Shown: positions 24,378-33,973, counted from the first letter of the stretch. The stretch: DNA of 44,646 nucleotides from Gammaproteobacteria bacterium CG11_big_fil_rev_8_21_14_0_20_46_22 (GCA_002796245.1 PCWT01000068.1:1-44646), one strand, 5' to 3'. Notes: a model not told the origin generated them from the sequence alone. Numbers and translations: made by a program.

Positions 24378-25652
24378 CTATTTCACATATTCATTAGAGG
24401 TTGTGCTGGGATACGGTAATCCGATATGATGTTGTGAACGATACGGCCCTGGTAATACCATGTCCCTCGTCAACAAAATATTAAAGTTAGCACCTGGTCT
24501 AATTTTTAATGTGGGCTGTATGTTGATATTTTTTTCAACTAACTGTGCCCCTGTTTGACTCATTTGCTGGCCAATCGCGCCGTAAATAATTTGTTGGTTC
24601 GTCAAAATGCCGTTGGCTTGTTGGGGTTGAGACAATTGTCCTAGCGCGCCAAACATAGAAAACATGAGGGCGGAACCAAAAATACGGGTGTAGTGATTGT
24701 CAACTAGGTCATGCAAGCCAGCCATGCCCATTAAATCAACACCAGGCTGTCCTTCTAAATCAAAGCTATCGCCATCGGGGTAAATTAATCGTGACCACGC
24801 AATTAATATGCGGGACTGACCGTAAGCGACCTTACTGTCATACGCGCCGATAATTCTTGTGCCTTGTGGTATTAAAAGATAATTGCCCGTCACCGTATCA
24901 TAAACATTTTGAGAAACCTGTGCGGTAATCTCTCCTGGTAAATCAGAATCGATGCCGGTTAATAGGGTTGCCGGAATAATGGTGCCCGCTTTTACCTCAA
25001 AAGGCGATATAGGTTTTGTCAGTTTCGAGTTTAAATAAAACTTATTATCTTTTTGACTCGCTGATTGCAAAAAGGCTGTTTTTTCACTTTGCATATTTTG
25101 TTGTTTATAATTACCACTCTGCCCTAATCCGCTTAATGCAGATTGTGCCATTGCGTTCAATTGATTTTCTTGATTAGCTAATCCGTTTATGCCACCCGAA
25201 TATGCGCCGGTTCCACCTTGCCCCATTAATGCTTGTCCGGTTGGGCCATGATAATTATTAACCACTGAAATGTTAGATCGCGCCGCCTGCAAGGCGTTTT
25301 GATCGTTTGGAGGAGATTGGACAATGGTTTGCGGTACATTTTGATTTTGTTGTTCAGGTTGTTTTTGTGCCTGCTGTTTCTGATGCACTAATACCCCATC
25401 GCTTGTATCACGATTCAATTGATTAATGGCAGCTTCCGCTGACACCCCATTTTGCTGGTTGACCAACGTGTTTTGTTTTTGAGGTTCGACTGTATGGCCT
25501 TTTCCGCGATAACTAAAAATCATAATCAACACGAACAAAAAAAGGATCGCAAGCCCCATCACCACCGTTATAAAAAGTTTGGGTGAAATACCAACGCCTT
25601 TCGGTGGCTTTTGATCAACCGCGCTGTTCATCTCATCTTGTTTGTCGCTCAT
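24378..25652 (-). CDS. trbI: TrbI (VirB10-like) core-channel protein
   Basis: The product is 424 residues, starting MSDKQDEMNSAVDQKPPKG. One transmembrane helix (about residues 22-46), a Gln/Asn-rich linker (about 55-195) and the VirB10 beta-barrel domain follow, with the conserved LYLNSKLTKPISPFEVKAGTIIPATL, IPQGTRIIGAYDS and GQSRILIAWSRLIYPDG blocks. VirB10 spans both membranes and gates the channel. The longer frame start at 25697 is rejected because it overlaps trbG. The linker is rich in Q and N instead of the usual proline, but the domain core is complete. Confidence 0.93.
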   Translation of the reverse strand: MSDKQDEMNSAVDQKPPKGVGISPKLFITVVMGLAILFLFVLIMIFSYRGKGHTVEPQKQNTLVNQQNGVSAEAAINQLNRDTSDGVLVHQKQQAQKQPEQQNQNVPQTIVQSPPNDQNALQAARSNISVVNNYHGPTGQALMGQGGTGAYSGGINGLANQENQLNAMAQSALSGLGQSGNYKQQNMQSEKTAFLQSASQKDNKFYLNSKLTKPISPFEVKAGTIIPATLLTGIDSDLPGEITAQVSQNVYDTVTGNYLLIPQGTRIIGAYDSKVAYGQSRILIAWSRLIYPDGDSFDLEGQPGVDLMGMAGLHDLVDNHYTRIFGSALMFSMFGALGQLSQPQQANGILTNQQIIYGAIGQQMSQTGAQLVEKNINIQPTLKIRPGANFNILLTRDMVLPGPYRSQHHIGLPYPSTTSNEYVK

Positions 25653-25662
25653 GGTGCGTCTC

Positions 25663-26622
25663 CTACCCTTGAATATTCTGGTTGAGAATTTCAACACGGA
25701 CTTGGTCGCTGCCTTTTCCAGAAATCAACCAAGCACGACTAAATAAGCCATCAATCACAAAATAAGGTTTTTCGTAACGGTAATTGACCATTTGCATTTT
25801 TTTATTGCGCGCCAAATACAATACCGGCAAACTAAAGCGTGCTGTAATGGCTGGCATCTCGATATAGGTTTTGTTGCCATCATCAAACACACGTAATGGT
25901 CTCCATGGCGGAGAATCCCCTTTAATTTTGTAATTAAAGTTAACATGGTCTAAATCAACATTGGTTCCGCTAGACAGCGATGTTGAATCGATGACTTGAG
26001 ACGTTGCATCGCCTTGTTGAATTTGGTTTGCCCGCGCAATATTATCAATCATTGTTTCTTCTGGATAATAAAAACGGAGTACCGAAGTGCCTGCCCCAGC
26101 TTTTGCAACCAGACCAATAAGATAGGTGCGCTTGTTGGTACTAATCGTCATGTCGGTAGACATGTTATTTTGAGTTGGTTTGACTTCAATTGAAATTGAA
26201 GCGCCTTTCCCTTCGCCCGTCACAAACGCATTGGTTTTCCAATCCTGTGTATTGCCTAATCCATAGGAATTGAGCTTTTCGCCTGATTCTAGTTGCACAA
26301 TACAAAAATGGTACATTGAACACGAAATAATCGGCTTAGAATCTTCACTATAAGGATAACTGATCCAACCATTCCCTTTTACGGTTTCCAACTTGCCGGT
26401 TTTTTCATATTGTTTATAAGCCTTCACAATAGCAGGATCATTCCCAATGCCATAAGTTGCTTTCACGCTGGGTAATACCGGCACCTTGACCGTTTTATTC
26501 ACCACCTGATTCGGGTTAACAAAATCATCGGGGTTATATTTGACAATCGGTTGGTTGGTACAACCGCCGAGTAGTGCAGCACCAAGCCCCACTGTGACTA
26601 ATAAAAATAAACGCTTACTCAT
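25663..26622 (-). CDS. trbG: TrbG (VirB9-like) outer-membrane complex protein with lipobox
   Basis: The product is 319 residues, started at the ATG that overlaps the trbF stop (TAATG), with GGAGTAAAATA as ribosome site. The N-terminus MSKRLFLLVTVGLGAALLGGC ends in a clear lipobox with cysteine at residue 21, which is unusual for TrbG. The VirB9 domains follow, including TISTNKRTYLIGLVAKAG, NFNYKIKG, WRPLRVFDDGNKTYIEMP and KPYFVIDGLFSRAWLISG. VirB9 forms the outer ring with VirB7 and VirB10. No separate trbH/VirB7 gene lies in the trb segment, so this lipidated TrbG may anchor the ring itself (inference). Confidence 0.92.
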   Translation of the reverse strand: MSKRLFLLVTVGLGAALLGGCTNQPIVKYNPDDFVNPNQVVNKTVKVPVLPSVKATYGIGNDPAIVKAYKQYEKTGKLETVKGNGWISYPYSEDSKPIISCSMYHFCIVQLESGEKLNSYGLGNTQDWKTNAFVTGEGKGASISIEVKPTQNNMSTDMTISTNKRTYLIGLVAKAGAGTSVLRFYYPEETMIDNIARANQIQQGDATSQVIDSTSLSSGTNVDLDHVNFNYKIKGDSPPWRPLRVFDDGNKTYIEMPAITARFSLPVLYLARNKKMQMVNYRYEKPYFVIDGLFSRAWLISGKGSDQVRVEILNQNIQG

Positions 26623-27443
26623 TATTTTACTCCTGTCCAAGAAACATTAGTGACGTAAAACCCAAATGGATTGTTTTGAAGAATAAATTCGTTTTGTGAT
26701 GGCGCATCCCATTTAAAATCAAATTCGCCAACAAATTGCTTCTGATACAACGTTTGACCGGATTGACTGTCTCTCGATATTTCTGTCCAGCCCACTTGGA
26801 ATGCTTGATTCGGTAATTGGTTAACATAGTTAACGTTAATTGAAATCGTTCGCTTATTAACAACCGTGTAGGGGTCGCGCTCTTTAAAAAAGTTATCAAG
26901 TTCTGTTGTAGCTGCGCCTTTTGTTAATGCGTAGGCTTTCTTTTGATTGTTTTTTTCAATATACCCATCGACACTAACGGCGCGTGCGCTTTTTACAAAA
27001 TCTTGTATGAAGAATTTGGCAAGCGCGGGCTTCATGGTGTCAAAATTACTGCTACTAGCTGCGCCCGTATAAATCACTTGCCCATTTTGCACTTGCACAA
27101 CATAAGGAATGTATTTTGATTGGATGCCAATATAAATAATGCCGAGAATACATAGGCCGACTAATAGCAACAGCCTAAAATTTAGTTTCCTGGATTTTTC
27201 ATAGCGCTCTTCCGCATTGCCGTAAATATCCAACCAAAGCGCCCTGCTCTGCAAATAAGGATTATTTTCAATTTCACCCGAATGCTGTTTTATAAAACGC
27301 TCTGCTGCACTGATTTTTTGCGACTCTGAAGACGCTGCTTTTTCCACCTCATCCGATTCACCCAATCTTTTAAATTTTAATTTTGAGATCAGTGGCAAAG
27401 CCTTTAGTTTATCCCAGTTTACTTTTTTAAATTTAATGGCCAT
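26622..27443 (-). CDS. trbF: TrbF (VirB8-like) inner-membrane scaffold
   Basis: The product is 273 residues. A basic cytoplasmic tail is followed by one transmembrane helix (about residues 88-107, FRLLLLVGLCILGIIYIGI), and then the periplasmic VirB8 domain with YIPYVVQVQNGQVIYTG and KRTISINVNYVNQLPNQAFQVGWTE. VirB8 nucleates assembly of the channel. The N-terminal 85 residues are long and charged. The stop overlaps the trbG start in TAATG. It sits in the order trbL-trbF-trbG-trbI, as in Ti and RP4 type systems. Confidence 0.92.
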   Translation of the reverse strand: MAIKFKKVNWDKLKALPLISKLKFKRLGESDEVEKAASSESQKISAAERFIKQHSGEIENNPYLQSRALWLDIYGNAEERYEKSRKLNFRLLLLVGLCILGIIYIGIQSKYIPYVVQVQNGQVIYTGAASSSNFDTMKPALAKFFIQDFVKSARAVSVDGYIEKNNQKKAYALTKGAATTELDNFFKERDPYTVVNKRTISINVNYVNQLPNQAFQVGWTEISRDSQSGQTLYQKQFVGEFDFKWDAPSQNEFILQNNPFGFYVTNVSWTGVK

Positions 27444-27455
27444 ACGTTTTCCTCA

Positions 27456-28640
27456 TTACTTTTTAACCTGATTTGATTTAAAATCTCCACCAGGGCTACT
27501 GGCTTTGCTCGCTTGCGCTGCCTGTTGCGACATGCGCTGCGACATCTTAGCGTTGAATTTTTGACCAAAACTCATGTGTTGATTGGCTTTCATGACGCTG
27601 TCTTTGATAGAGCCGCCCGCTGCTGCGCCGACATTCATTGCGGCACGACCTGCCGCATGATGCCCTCTCATACCACTTTGCACGCCTTGAGCAACTGACC
27701 CAACAGACTGAGCCACCCCTTTACCCACCTGACCGAGTGCTTGTGCGCCACCGGCACCCATCGTTGCTGCGGTCATTGCGGCTCTTGCGCCAACGCCACC
27801 CGCTGTCATTGCAGCACCAACAGCCGCGTCACCGTAACTTCTAAAGCCACCGACACCGGATAATCCTGCAATAAAAGGCGGTACATTTTTAACGACCATG
27901 TAAAAGACGATCACGGCTGCCATGACCACCAAGAATGGTTTTAATTCGTGTTGCTGTGCGGCCTGCCCAATAAGGTTTGCCCAATCCTGTCCGATCTGAA
28001 CGCCAACACCCATGATGAGATAAAACACCAACAATTGAAGTCCAATACCGATCACCGCTTTAAAATAATTCATTGCAATGGGGCGCACGACTTCATTCGC
28101 GCCAAACGCAAACATTAATCCACTTAACGAAATCAAGACGTAGCTTTTAATTAAAATAATGGCAATTTCAGCCGCTAGTAATGCGTAAAGAATGATGATG
28201 GCAATGAGAATCGCGCAAGCTAGCAAACTACCAAAGGGGTGCGTTATCCAACCCCAATGGCTAAAGTTATCCATGATGGCAAAGCCAATAGAAACGCCCT
28301 GCCCCATCACAGAGGATGGAGTTAACGAAGTGATCCCCGATGACGTTGTGCCAATGGAAATAAATCCATTAATTAACTGTGGCATCCATGAACCGCCAAA
28401 TAATACTAAGGTGTAAAAAACTGAAATGGTAAAAAATATTTGGATGGTTTTAACCGTTGCTTCAATGGGATCACCTTTAAACATCAGCCAAACGGCACTA
28501 ATCACAATCTGAAGGCCAGCCAAATAATAAAAAAGCCCTTTTGCTAGCTCTTCTATACGCGTGTAATCGTGTTGCAAGGCCTGCAAAAATTCTTGCAGAA
28601 CTTGATCTAAAACACCTGTGCTTACCGCCGCGTGTAACAT
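27456..28640 (-). CDS. trbL: TrbL (VirB6-like) polytopic membrane protein
   Basis: The product is 394 residues, started at the ATG just after the trbJ stop (TAATATG). At least five hydrophobic segments lie between about residues 25 and 250 (ISAVWLMF, IQIFFTISVFYTLVLFG, LLACAILIAIIILYALLAAEIAIIL, LISLSGLMFAFGA, FLVVMAAVIVFYMVV). A C-terminal Ala/Gly/Met-rich low-complexity region follows (about residues 262-394). This is the TrbL plan: an inner-membrane pore plus a disordered tail. The tail has repeated ARAAMT/AGGVG elements. Confidence 0.92.
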   Translation of the reverse strand: MLHAAVSTGVLDQVLQEFLQALQHDYTRIEELAKGLFYYLAGLQIVISAVWLMFKGDPIEATVKTIQIFFTISVFYTLVLFGGSWMPQLINGFISIGTTSSGITSLTPSSVMGQGVSIGFAIMDNFSHWGWITHPFGSLLACAILIAIIILYALLAAEIAIILIKSYVLISLSGLMFAFGANEVVRPIAMNYFKAVIGIGLQLLVFYLIMGVGVQIGQDWANLIGQAAQQHELKPFLVVMAAVIVFYMVVKNVPPFIAGLSGVGGFRSYGDAAVGAAMTAGGVGARAAMTAATMGAGGAQALGQVGKGVAQSVGSVAQGVQSGMRGHHAAGRAAMNVGAAAGGSIKDSVMKANQHMSFGQKFNAKMSQRMSQQAAQASKASSPGGDFKSNQVKK

Positions 28641-28641
28641 A

Positions 28642-29415
28642 TTATTCCCCGTTTCCAAATTGCGGAATCAATCCGAATTGGGATTTACCTTGATACTGGG
28701 GATAAGCAGAACCCGACGTTTTTACCACCGCATCCACCGATTGTTGTTTAGCCGCGTCTTTTTGTGCTTGATAGGCATAGTATTCCGCCTGTGCATTTGC
28801 CTGTGCCATCATCGTCGCTTTAAGCTTTTGCATTTGCGCAATTTGTTCTGCCGCAATTTCATTACCGACTTGCAATGCTTGCATACGCCCTTGTGGTGTC
28901 TTGGCTTTTTGCGCTAATAGTTGATCCAGTGCTTCTTCTTGTGATTGCTGCTCATAACTCGCGTTGATTTGATCTATGACACCGTTCATGGTGTCTTGAT
29001 TCGTTTGCACCCATTTTTGATACTGGCCAGAATAATCGGTTGTTCCCCCTTGTTCGCCGGTATAACCTGGAAATTGTTTTTTAAATTGTTGATCGACGTT
29101 TGATGCAGAATAAGCTAATGCATTGCCCTGCTGCATCGCACTCGCTAATTGGTTTAACGATTGCCTCGCATTATCCCAATTCTGACCGGATAAGGTTTTT
29201 AAGTTCGTGGCCTGATACTGTATGGCTTGAAGCTGGTTTTTGATTTGTTGTACTTGCTGTATCACCATGGTGGCTGTTTTTAGGGAGGTCACTAAATTCA
29301 GTTTTGCATTCACTGCATCTATCACAGGTAGCATCGCAAAAGCAGACTGGTAAACAGTCAAACTTAATAACGATACAACCATAAATACTTTACGTAACTT
29401 ATGAAGTTTAAGCAT
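28642..29415 (-). CDS. trbJ: TrbJ (VirB5-like) minor pilus and adhesion protein
   Basis: The product is 257 residues. A signal peptide (MLKLHKLRKVFMVVSLLSLTVYQSAFA) is cleaved after about residue 27. The mature part is almost wholly alpha-helical and Gln-rich, with MVIQQVQQIKNQLQAIQYQATNLKTL and a long second helical section (GRMQALQVGNEIAAEQIAQMQKL). This is the TrbJ signature. It is exported and expected at the pilus tip. I chose the ATG at 29415, which overlaps the trbE end by 8 bp, over a start at 29448. It is followed by trbL with no gap. Confidence 0.92.
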   Translation of the reverse strand: MLKLHKLRKVFMVVSLLSLTVYQSAFAMLPVIDAVNAKLNLVTSLKTATMVIQQVQQIKNQLQAIQYQATNLKTLSGQNWDNARQSLNQLASAMQQGNALAYSASNVDQQFKKQFPGYTGEQGGTTDYSGQYQKWVQTNQDTMNGVIDQINASYEQQSQEEALDQLLAQKAKTPQGRMQALQVGNEIAAEQIAQMQKLKATMMAQANAQAEYYAYQAQKDAAKQQSVDAVVKTSGSAYPQYQGKSQFGLIPQFGNGE

Positions 29416-31921
29416 GATTATCTCCTTGGAAATAACATTTCTCCGCAAATTCTCGCCACTGCGTTAAGCCTTTATAATCCAACCAATCCAGTATCCAACG
29501 CTCATCATCATCTCGGTGTGTTTCTTTAAATTTTTGTACGTCTTTTTCTTTGGATACCCCGAGAAACGCCAACGATAAGGGATCAAGATCAAGCTGTATT
29601 AAACGGTTTCCAATGGGTGAGGTGAGGTAATAATCGCGTTTAGGAACGGCCAAACCAATCATGGCCACTTGCTGTTCGTTTAAACCAAATTCCAAATATT
29701 TTTTAGCCACTGATTCGTCATAAATATTATGATTGGGTAAATAGAATTTTGTGGGGCACGATTCTTTAATCGTGCCGCTAATTCGTGAGGAGGTAACGTG
29801 TTCAATATTTTGTGAAATAAAGCCTACCGCCACATTAAACTTACGTAACGTCAACAACCAATCTTCCAACATATTTTCAAATATTTTGTGTCGTAAGAAC
29901 GACCACGCTTCTTCAAGAATTAAAATCGTTGGTTTTCGATCTTGAAATAATCGTGTCAGACGATGAAAAATAGCGCGCACAATCGGAATGTAAATGGATT
30001 CCGGTAATTTTAATAACTCGCCCATTTCCATGCCGATCACAGAATTATTGCCTAGTCGATCATTTAACCCATTCATCATTTTTTGAATAGCGCCACTGTT
30101 AAAACTGTCAATGGCTTGTCGGATTTCTTGATCTTGAATATGGAGCAAATCAAGCCGAAGATTTTCTTTACCGCTTTTTACTAATGCCCGCAAAGACTGA
30201 TCGACTTTTTCTTTTTTATCCGGCGTAATGTCCACTTTTTGTAACTCGCAAATTTCACATAGCCATTCCACTAAAAATGTCATTTCTGCTTCAAACTCTG
30301 CTGTGCCTTCTTGTAGACTCGCCAACATCGCTAGCGGCGCAAACTGAGCACCACCATAGACATCAAAATAATCGCCGCCCAGCGCTTTAAGCCAAACACG
30401 ATTTGAATAATCTTTATCAAACACAACGATACGAGAACGTGGATATTTTCTAAATTGACAACCAATTAATCCCAGTAGCGTTGATTTACCCGTACCCGTT
30501 GGGCCAATAATCATGAAGTGCCCTACATCACCAACGTGCAAATTCAGACGAAACGTGCGAGAACCTTTGGTACGCACATAAATTAAAGCGGGCGAACCTT
30601 TAGGATAAAAAGGACATGGCGCGGTTCGACTCCCCTGCCACACAGAAGACGTAGGAATAGCATGAGACACATAAATACTATCCACCAAAGGCTTACGAAT
30701 ATTATAACAACCGTGGCCTGGTATTGATCCTAAATAAGCTTCAGTGGCATTGAATGCTTCATCGCGGATTTTAAAATTCAGTGTCTCGATCGTTTTGGTA
30801 ATTTGATTAGCAGCAGCTTCTAGTGTAGTGCGATCTTCATTCATTAAAATAACAACCGATGTCATAAACCCATAGCGGGCCTCGCCTGAACTATTCTCTT
30901 TAATCGCTTGGGAGGTTTGATATTTGCGTTCTTCTGCGGCTTCATCAATTTGTGGCGCAATCCCCATCGCCATTTTGATTGAACCAATTAATCCAATGGC
31001 TTTATTCGACCATCGGCTTTTCAGTGATTTTAAATACTTCTCAGCCGTTAACTTTGATAACGGGATAAAGCGTGATGACCAACGATACTCAAAACCTAAA
31101 TAATTAAGTTCATCTAAAATGGCGGGATACGTGTACTCTGGTAAATCATCAATAAAAAGCACCTTAATCCATTTTTTACCAATTTTCGGGATCACGCCGC
31201 CAATAAAATGTTCTGATGAGAGATAGGAATCCAGAAAATAGCCTATTTTAGGTGCTTTTAATTGTTGCTGTTTCCCCGTGATGGTCTGATGTAGAAAAGT
31301 AACCAATGCATCCTTTCTTAACCGCTGTAAATGATTTAATTCGACGTTTTCTAGTCCTTTAATAGAATCATTGTCAACACCAGAACTTGCGTTGGTGATT
31401 TTTTGAAACTGAGTTAAAAATCGCTGTACCGTATTTTCAAAATAGGCATATTCATCATCGATACTTTTGGTTTTTTCCTCTGAATCTACAATAAGCTTAG
31501 ATAATTTTTTCCCGAGTTGATCGGTGGGAACATAACTAATAGACAAATAACAAGTGGACTTAAAAAACGTTTGATCCTGCTCGAAATTAAATCGCCTTGC
31601 GTCATCAATTAAAGCGGATACGGTATCTGGAAACGTTTGTGCATCCGCATATTTTTTATCTTCCTCACTTAAAAGATTGGTTTCAAACATCCAACCATCA
31701 TCAAGTAATCCTAATGCCTGAAACACAGCATAGGCATTGGCATCTAAAATTGCACCGGTGGAAGAATCCACGTCTTGAGCGATATAGCTAAAATGGGCTG
31801 AAAATGCCGCATCCTTATGAATAACCGTCTTCTCATTAAATAAATACCCAAAACTTAACAGTTCTGGCAGTTCTCGGTTTCGCCGTAATTTCAAGAAATT
31901 TTCATGGTGTCTGTTTTTCAT
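29408..31921 (-). CDS. trbE: TrbE (VirB4-like) transport ATPase
   Basis: The product is 837 residues, from the ATG at 31921, with AAGG 10 bp upstream. The N-terminal CagE_TrbE_VirB domain (about residues 170-390) precedes the ATPase with Walker A IIGPTGTGKSTLLGLIG and Walker B PTILILEEAW, and the VAVGFISQNIEHVTSS motif late in the domain. VirB4 powers pilus assembly and substrate transfer. All key motifs are intact. The gene starts 4 bp inside the trbD end. No separate trbE paralogue exists in the window. Confidence 0.95.
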   Translation of the reverse strand: MKNRHHENFLKLRRNRELPELLSFGYLFNEKTVIHKDAAFSAHFSYIAQDVDSSTGAILDANAYAVFQALGLLDDGWMFETNLLSEEDKKYADAQTFPDTVSALIDDARRFNFEQDQTFFKSTCYLSISYVPTDQLGKKLSKLIVDSEEKTKSIDDEYAYFENTVQRFLTQFQKITNASSGVDNDSIKGLENVELNHLQRLRKDALVTFLHQTITGKQQQLKAPKIGYFLDSYLSSEHFIGGVIPKIGKKWIKVLFIDDLPEYTYPAILDELNYLGFEYRWSSRFIPLSKLTAEKYLKSLKSRWSNKAIGLIGSIKMAMGIAPQIDEAAEERKYQTSQAIKENSSGEARYGFMTSVVILMNEDRTTLEAAANQITKTIETLNFKIRDEAFNATEAYLGSIPGHGCYNIRKPLVDSIYVSHAIPTSSVWQGSRTAPCPFYPKGSPALIYVRTKGSRTFRLNLHVGDVGHFMIIGPTGTGKSTLLGLIGCQFRKYPRSRIVVFDKDYSNRVWLKALGGDYFDVYGGAQFAPLAMLASLQEGTAEFEAEMTFLVEWLCEICELQKVDITPDKKEKVDQSLRALVKSGKENLRLDLLHIQDQEIRQAIDSFNSGAIQKMMNGLNDRLGNNSVIGMEMGELLKLPESIYIPIVRAIFHRLTRLFQDRKPTILILEEAWSFLRHKIFENMLEDWLLTLRKFNVAVGFISQNIEHVTSSRISGTIKESCPTKFYLPNHNIYDESVAKKYLEFGLNEQQVAMIGLAVPKRDYYLTSPIGNRLIQLDLDPLSLAFLGVSKEKDVQKFKETHRDDDERWILDWLDYKGLTQWREFAEKCYFQGDNHA

Positions 31922-31925
31922 ATCA

Positions 31926-32267
31926 TTAAAACCTTGCAAATAAACTTAGCGGAACTGTTTGCACTTTTCGTGTTTTTTGTAGGTTTCCCGCATAGCCTTG
32001 TGCTAAATAAAAACGGTTTTGCACTAAGAAACGGCTGTTTTTTCTAAATACGGCGACGCCTTGTGGGTCACGTTTTGCAGAAAAGCGCAGCAGGTAGATA
32101 GTGCCAATAAACCCTGCTATGACTATCAACGTAGGCCAATGCGGTAATACGCCCATCAACGCCCAGCCCCAAAAAAAGCAAGAGACAATCACCAAACTGC
32201 GCTCAGCACCCATGATTAAAATGGTGTCCGATAGCGCCCGATTAGTTTGTCTTGCTGTTCCACGCAT
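31926..32267 (-). CDS. trbD: TrbD (VirB3-like) membrane protein
   Basis: The product is 113 residues. It starts MRGTARQTNRALSDTILIMGAERSLVI, the conserved VirB3 N-terminus, with two adjacent membrane segments at about residues 25-60 (LVIVSCFFWGWALMG and TLIVIAGFIGTIYLL). VirB3 works with VirB4 at the inner membrane. It is a little longer than RP4 TrbD owing to a basic C-terminal tail (FRKNSRFLVQNRFYLAQGYAG). It is tightly packed between trbC (13 bp) and trbE (overlap). Confidence 0.92.
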   Translation of the reverse strand: MRGTARQTNRALSDTILIMGAERSLVIVSCFFWGWALMGVLPHWPTLIVIAGFIGTIYLLRFSAKRDPQGVAVFRKNSRFLVQNRFYLAQGYAGNLQKTRKVQTVPLSLFARF

Positions 32268-32280
32268 CGCTTTTCCCCCT

Positions 32281-32592
32281 TTAAATAACTAATGCACCAC
32301 TAAAACTAAAGAACGTGGATAACAGCGTCACCGCGCCAAAAGCAATAGAAATACCCAAAGCGGCTTGTACAAATTTCTTAGCGCCACCTTGTAAATCCAG
32401 AAATGCCATTGACAGACCCGCAATAACAATGGCAATACCAGCGCAAGCATAAGCAACTGGCCCATCAAGCGAATCCATGATTTTCGTCAGTGTTTGCGCC
32501 CAAGGGTATTGCGCAACGGTTGAGGCTTGTGCTGATGCGGCAAAAAGCAAACACATCAACGCGCCTGATAGTTTATATAAACGTCTTTTCAT
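32281..32592 (-). CDS. trbC: TrbC (VirB2-like) pilin precursor
   Basis: The product is 103 residues. A signal peptide (MKRRLYKLSGALMCLLFAASAQA) is followed by a pilin core with two hydrophobic segments (PVAYACAGIAIVIAGLSMAFLD and VQAALGISIAFGAVTLLSTFF). TrbC is the major pilus subunit. The TraF peptidase at 5302-5898 should trim its C-terminus (end FSFSGALVI) and cyclise it. AGGAG precedes the ATG. It follows trbB by 17 bp. Confidence 0.92.
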   Translation of the reverse strand: MKRRLYKLSGALMCLLFAASAQASTVAQYPWAQTLTKIMDSLDGPVAYACAGIAIVIAGLSMAFLDLQGGAKKFVQAALGISIAFGAVTLLSTFFSFSGALVI

Positions 32593-32609
32593 AAGAACTC
32601 TCCTATTTG

Positions 32610-33572
32610 TTAAGCGACTTGAGTAAACTCAAATTTTTTACCGTTAAATCCCTTAATCGCTGAAATGGATTTAACTTCCCGACCTGCTTTATGCTTGGAA
32701 TTTCGTACCACGTTAATTAAAACATCGACTGTTTCCGCGACGAGATCATTCGGCGGTGGCACATTCGCCTCTTGCGCAAGTGAAATGAGCCGTAACACCG
32801 AACTTTCTGCGGAATTAGCGTGGATCGTCGCAATACCACCAGGACACCCTGTATTCCAAGACTTTAATAAATCTAGCGCCGCCGCATCACGTACTTCACC
32901 CACCAAAATACGATCGGGTCGTGAGCGCATCGCTATTTTAAGTAACGTGGTCATCGATACATTCTGGCTCGTCACCATAGACAATACATTAGGCATTTCG
33001 CATTTAAGTTCAGCCGTATCCTCTAATACCAGTACGCGCTGTGATCGATCACAAATCTCACTCATTTTTTTAACAATCGCATTGGAAAGTGTCGTTTTAC
33101 CCGTACCAGGGCCACCAGATACGATAATATTTTTACGCGCTAGCAATGCGTCACAAATAAAATCAAATTGTGCTTTATTAATGATTTTTTTCTTCAAATA
33201 GTCTTCTAGTGGATAAACAAATTTTGCGGGTTTTCTGATGGTAAATGAGGCGCGATCACTGATTGGTGCAATCGTCCCTTCTAAACGTTCGCGATTAAAG
33301 GGCAGCAAGGTTTCAAGATAAGGATTTTCAAAATTCAGAAATAAATCTTGTAGTCTTGCAAGCTGCAATAAAAAGTTTTGTGCCTCAAACTCCCCTATTT
33401 CAGAATCCTTAAACATCCCTTTTGATCTTGACTCAAACCAGACAGAACCATCAGGATTTGCCATGATCTCGGTAATGTCATCATCTTGCAGTGCTGCACA
33501 GATACGGCTCCCTAACATTTTTTTGAGAAAGTCAATTTTAAGTTCAGCCTGTTCTTGGTTCTTAGCCATCAT
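32610..33572 (-). CDS. trbB: TrbB (VirB11-like) secretion ATPase
   Basis: The product is 320 residues. The N-terminal domain (residues about 1-130) holds RLEGTIAPISDRASFTIRKP. The RecA-like domain follows with Walker A IIVSGGPGTGKTTLSNAIV, the Asp box RVLVLEDTAELKC, Walker B RPDRILVGEVRDAAALDLL and the His box GGIATIHANS. VirB11 forms a hexamer at the base of the channel and switches between pilus assembly and DNA transfer. It is the first trb gene of the operon, preceded by the SSB-like gene. Confidence 0.94.
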   Translation of the reverse strand: MMAKNQEQAELKIDFLKKMLGSRICAALQDDDITEIMANPDGSVWFESRSKGMFKDSEIGEFEAQNFLLQLARLQDLFLNFENPYLETLLPFNRERLEGTIAPISDRASFTIRKPAKFVYPLEDYLKKKIINKAQFDFICDALLARKNIIVSGGPGTGKTTLSNAIVKKMSEICDRSQRVLVLEDTAELKCEMPNVLSMVTSQNVSMTTLLKIAMRSRPDRILVGEVRDAAALDLLKSWNTGCPGGIATIHANSAESSVLRLISLAQEANVPPPNDLVAETVDVLINVVRNSKHKAGREVKSISAIKGFNGKKFEFTQVA

Positions 33573-33577
33573 AATCT

Positions 33578-33973
33578 CTATTGCTGTTTTTCTATTTCAG
33601 CGTTGCTTTCATTTTTTTCAATGCTATCCATTGCCTCAACGTCGCCTGTATGAAATTTTGGGATGGAATAAACGTATTTTTTACCATCTGCGTCTGTTAC
33701 TTCTTCTTTTTCAGTTTTAACTTTGGCGGTTAGCCTTAAACGTAGCCCTGGCCGCGCATAGTCTTGAATAAATTGTGCTGCATTACCCCAAACCACTACA
33801 GATAACCACTCGGTATATTCTTCCGATTGTCCCGCGTCATTTTTTTGTATTTCATCGACAGCTAATACGATATTGGCAACCAATTTGTCGTTATTCGTTT
33901 TTCGGATGACTGGTATTTCTTTTAAACGGCCAATCACTTCTAAGCCAGCGCCAGTACCTTTACGTGTCTTCAT
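33578..33973 (-). CDS. Single-stranded DNA-binding-like protein of the transfer operon
   Basis: The product is 131 residues. LEVIGRLKEIPVIRKTNNDKLVANIVLAVDEIQ, then EEYTEWLSVVVWGNAAQFIQDYARPGLRLRLTAKVKTEKEEV, follows the OB-fold pattern of SSB proteins (a vG.L...p.....v..f.lA....., W..vv.WG..A.....Y...G.r l.v.G.l). The tail ends in EIEKQQ and lacks the acidic DDDIPF tip. It would coat single-stranded plasmid DNA or regulate. Its start shares an ATGA with the upstream small gene, and trbB follows 5 bp later. Confidence 0.78.
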   Translation of the reverse strand: MKTRKGTGAGLEVIGRLKEIPVIRKTNNDKLVANIVLAVDEIQKNDAGQSEEYTEWLSVVVWGNAAQFIQDYARPGLRLRLTAKVKTEKEEVTDADGKKYVYSIPKFHTGDVEAMDSIEKNESNAEIEKQQ

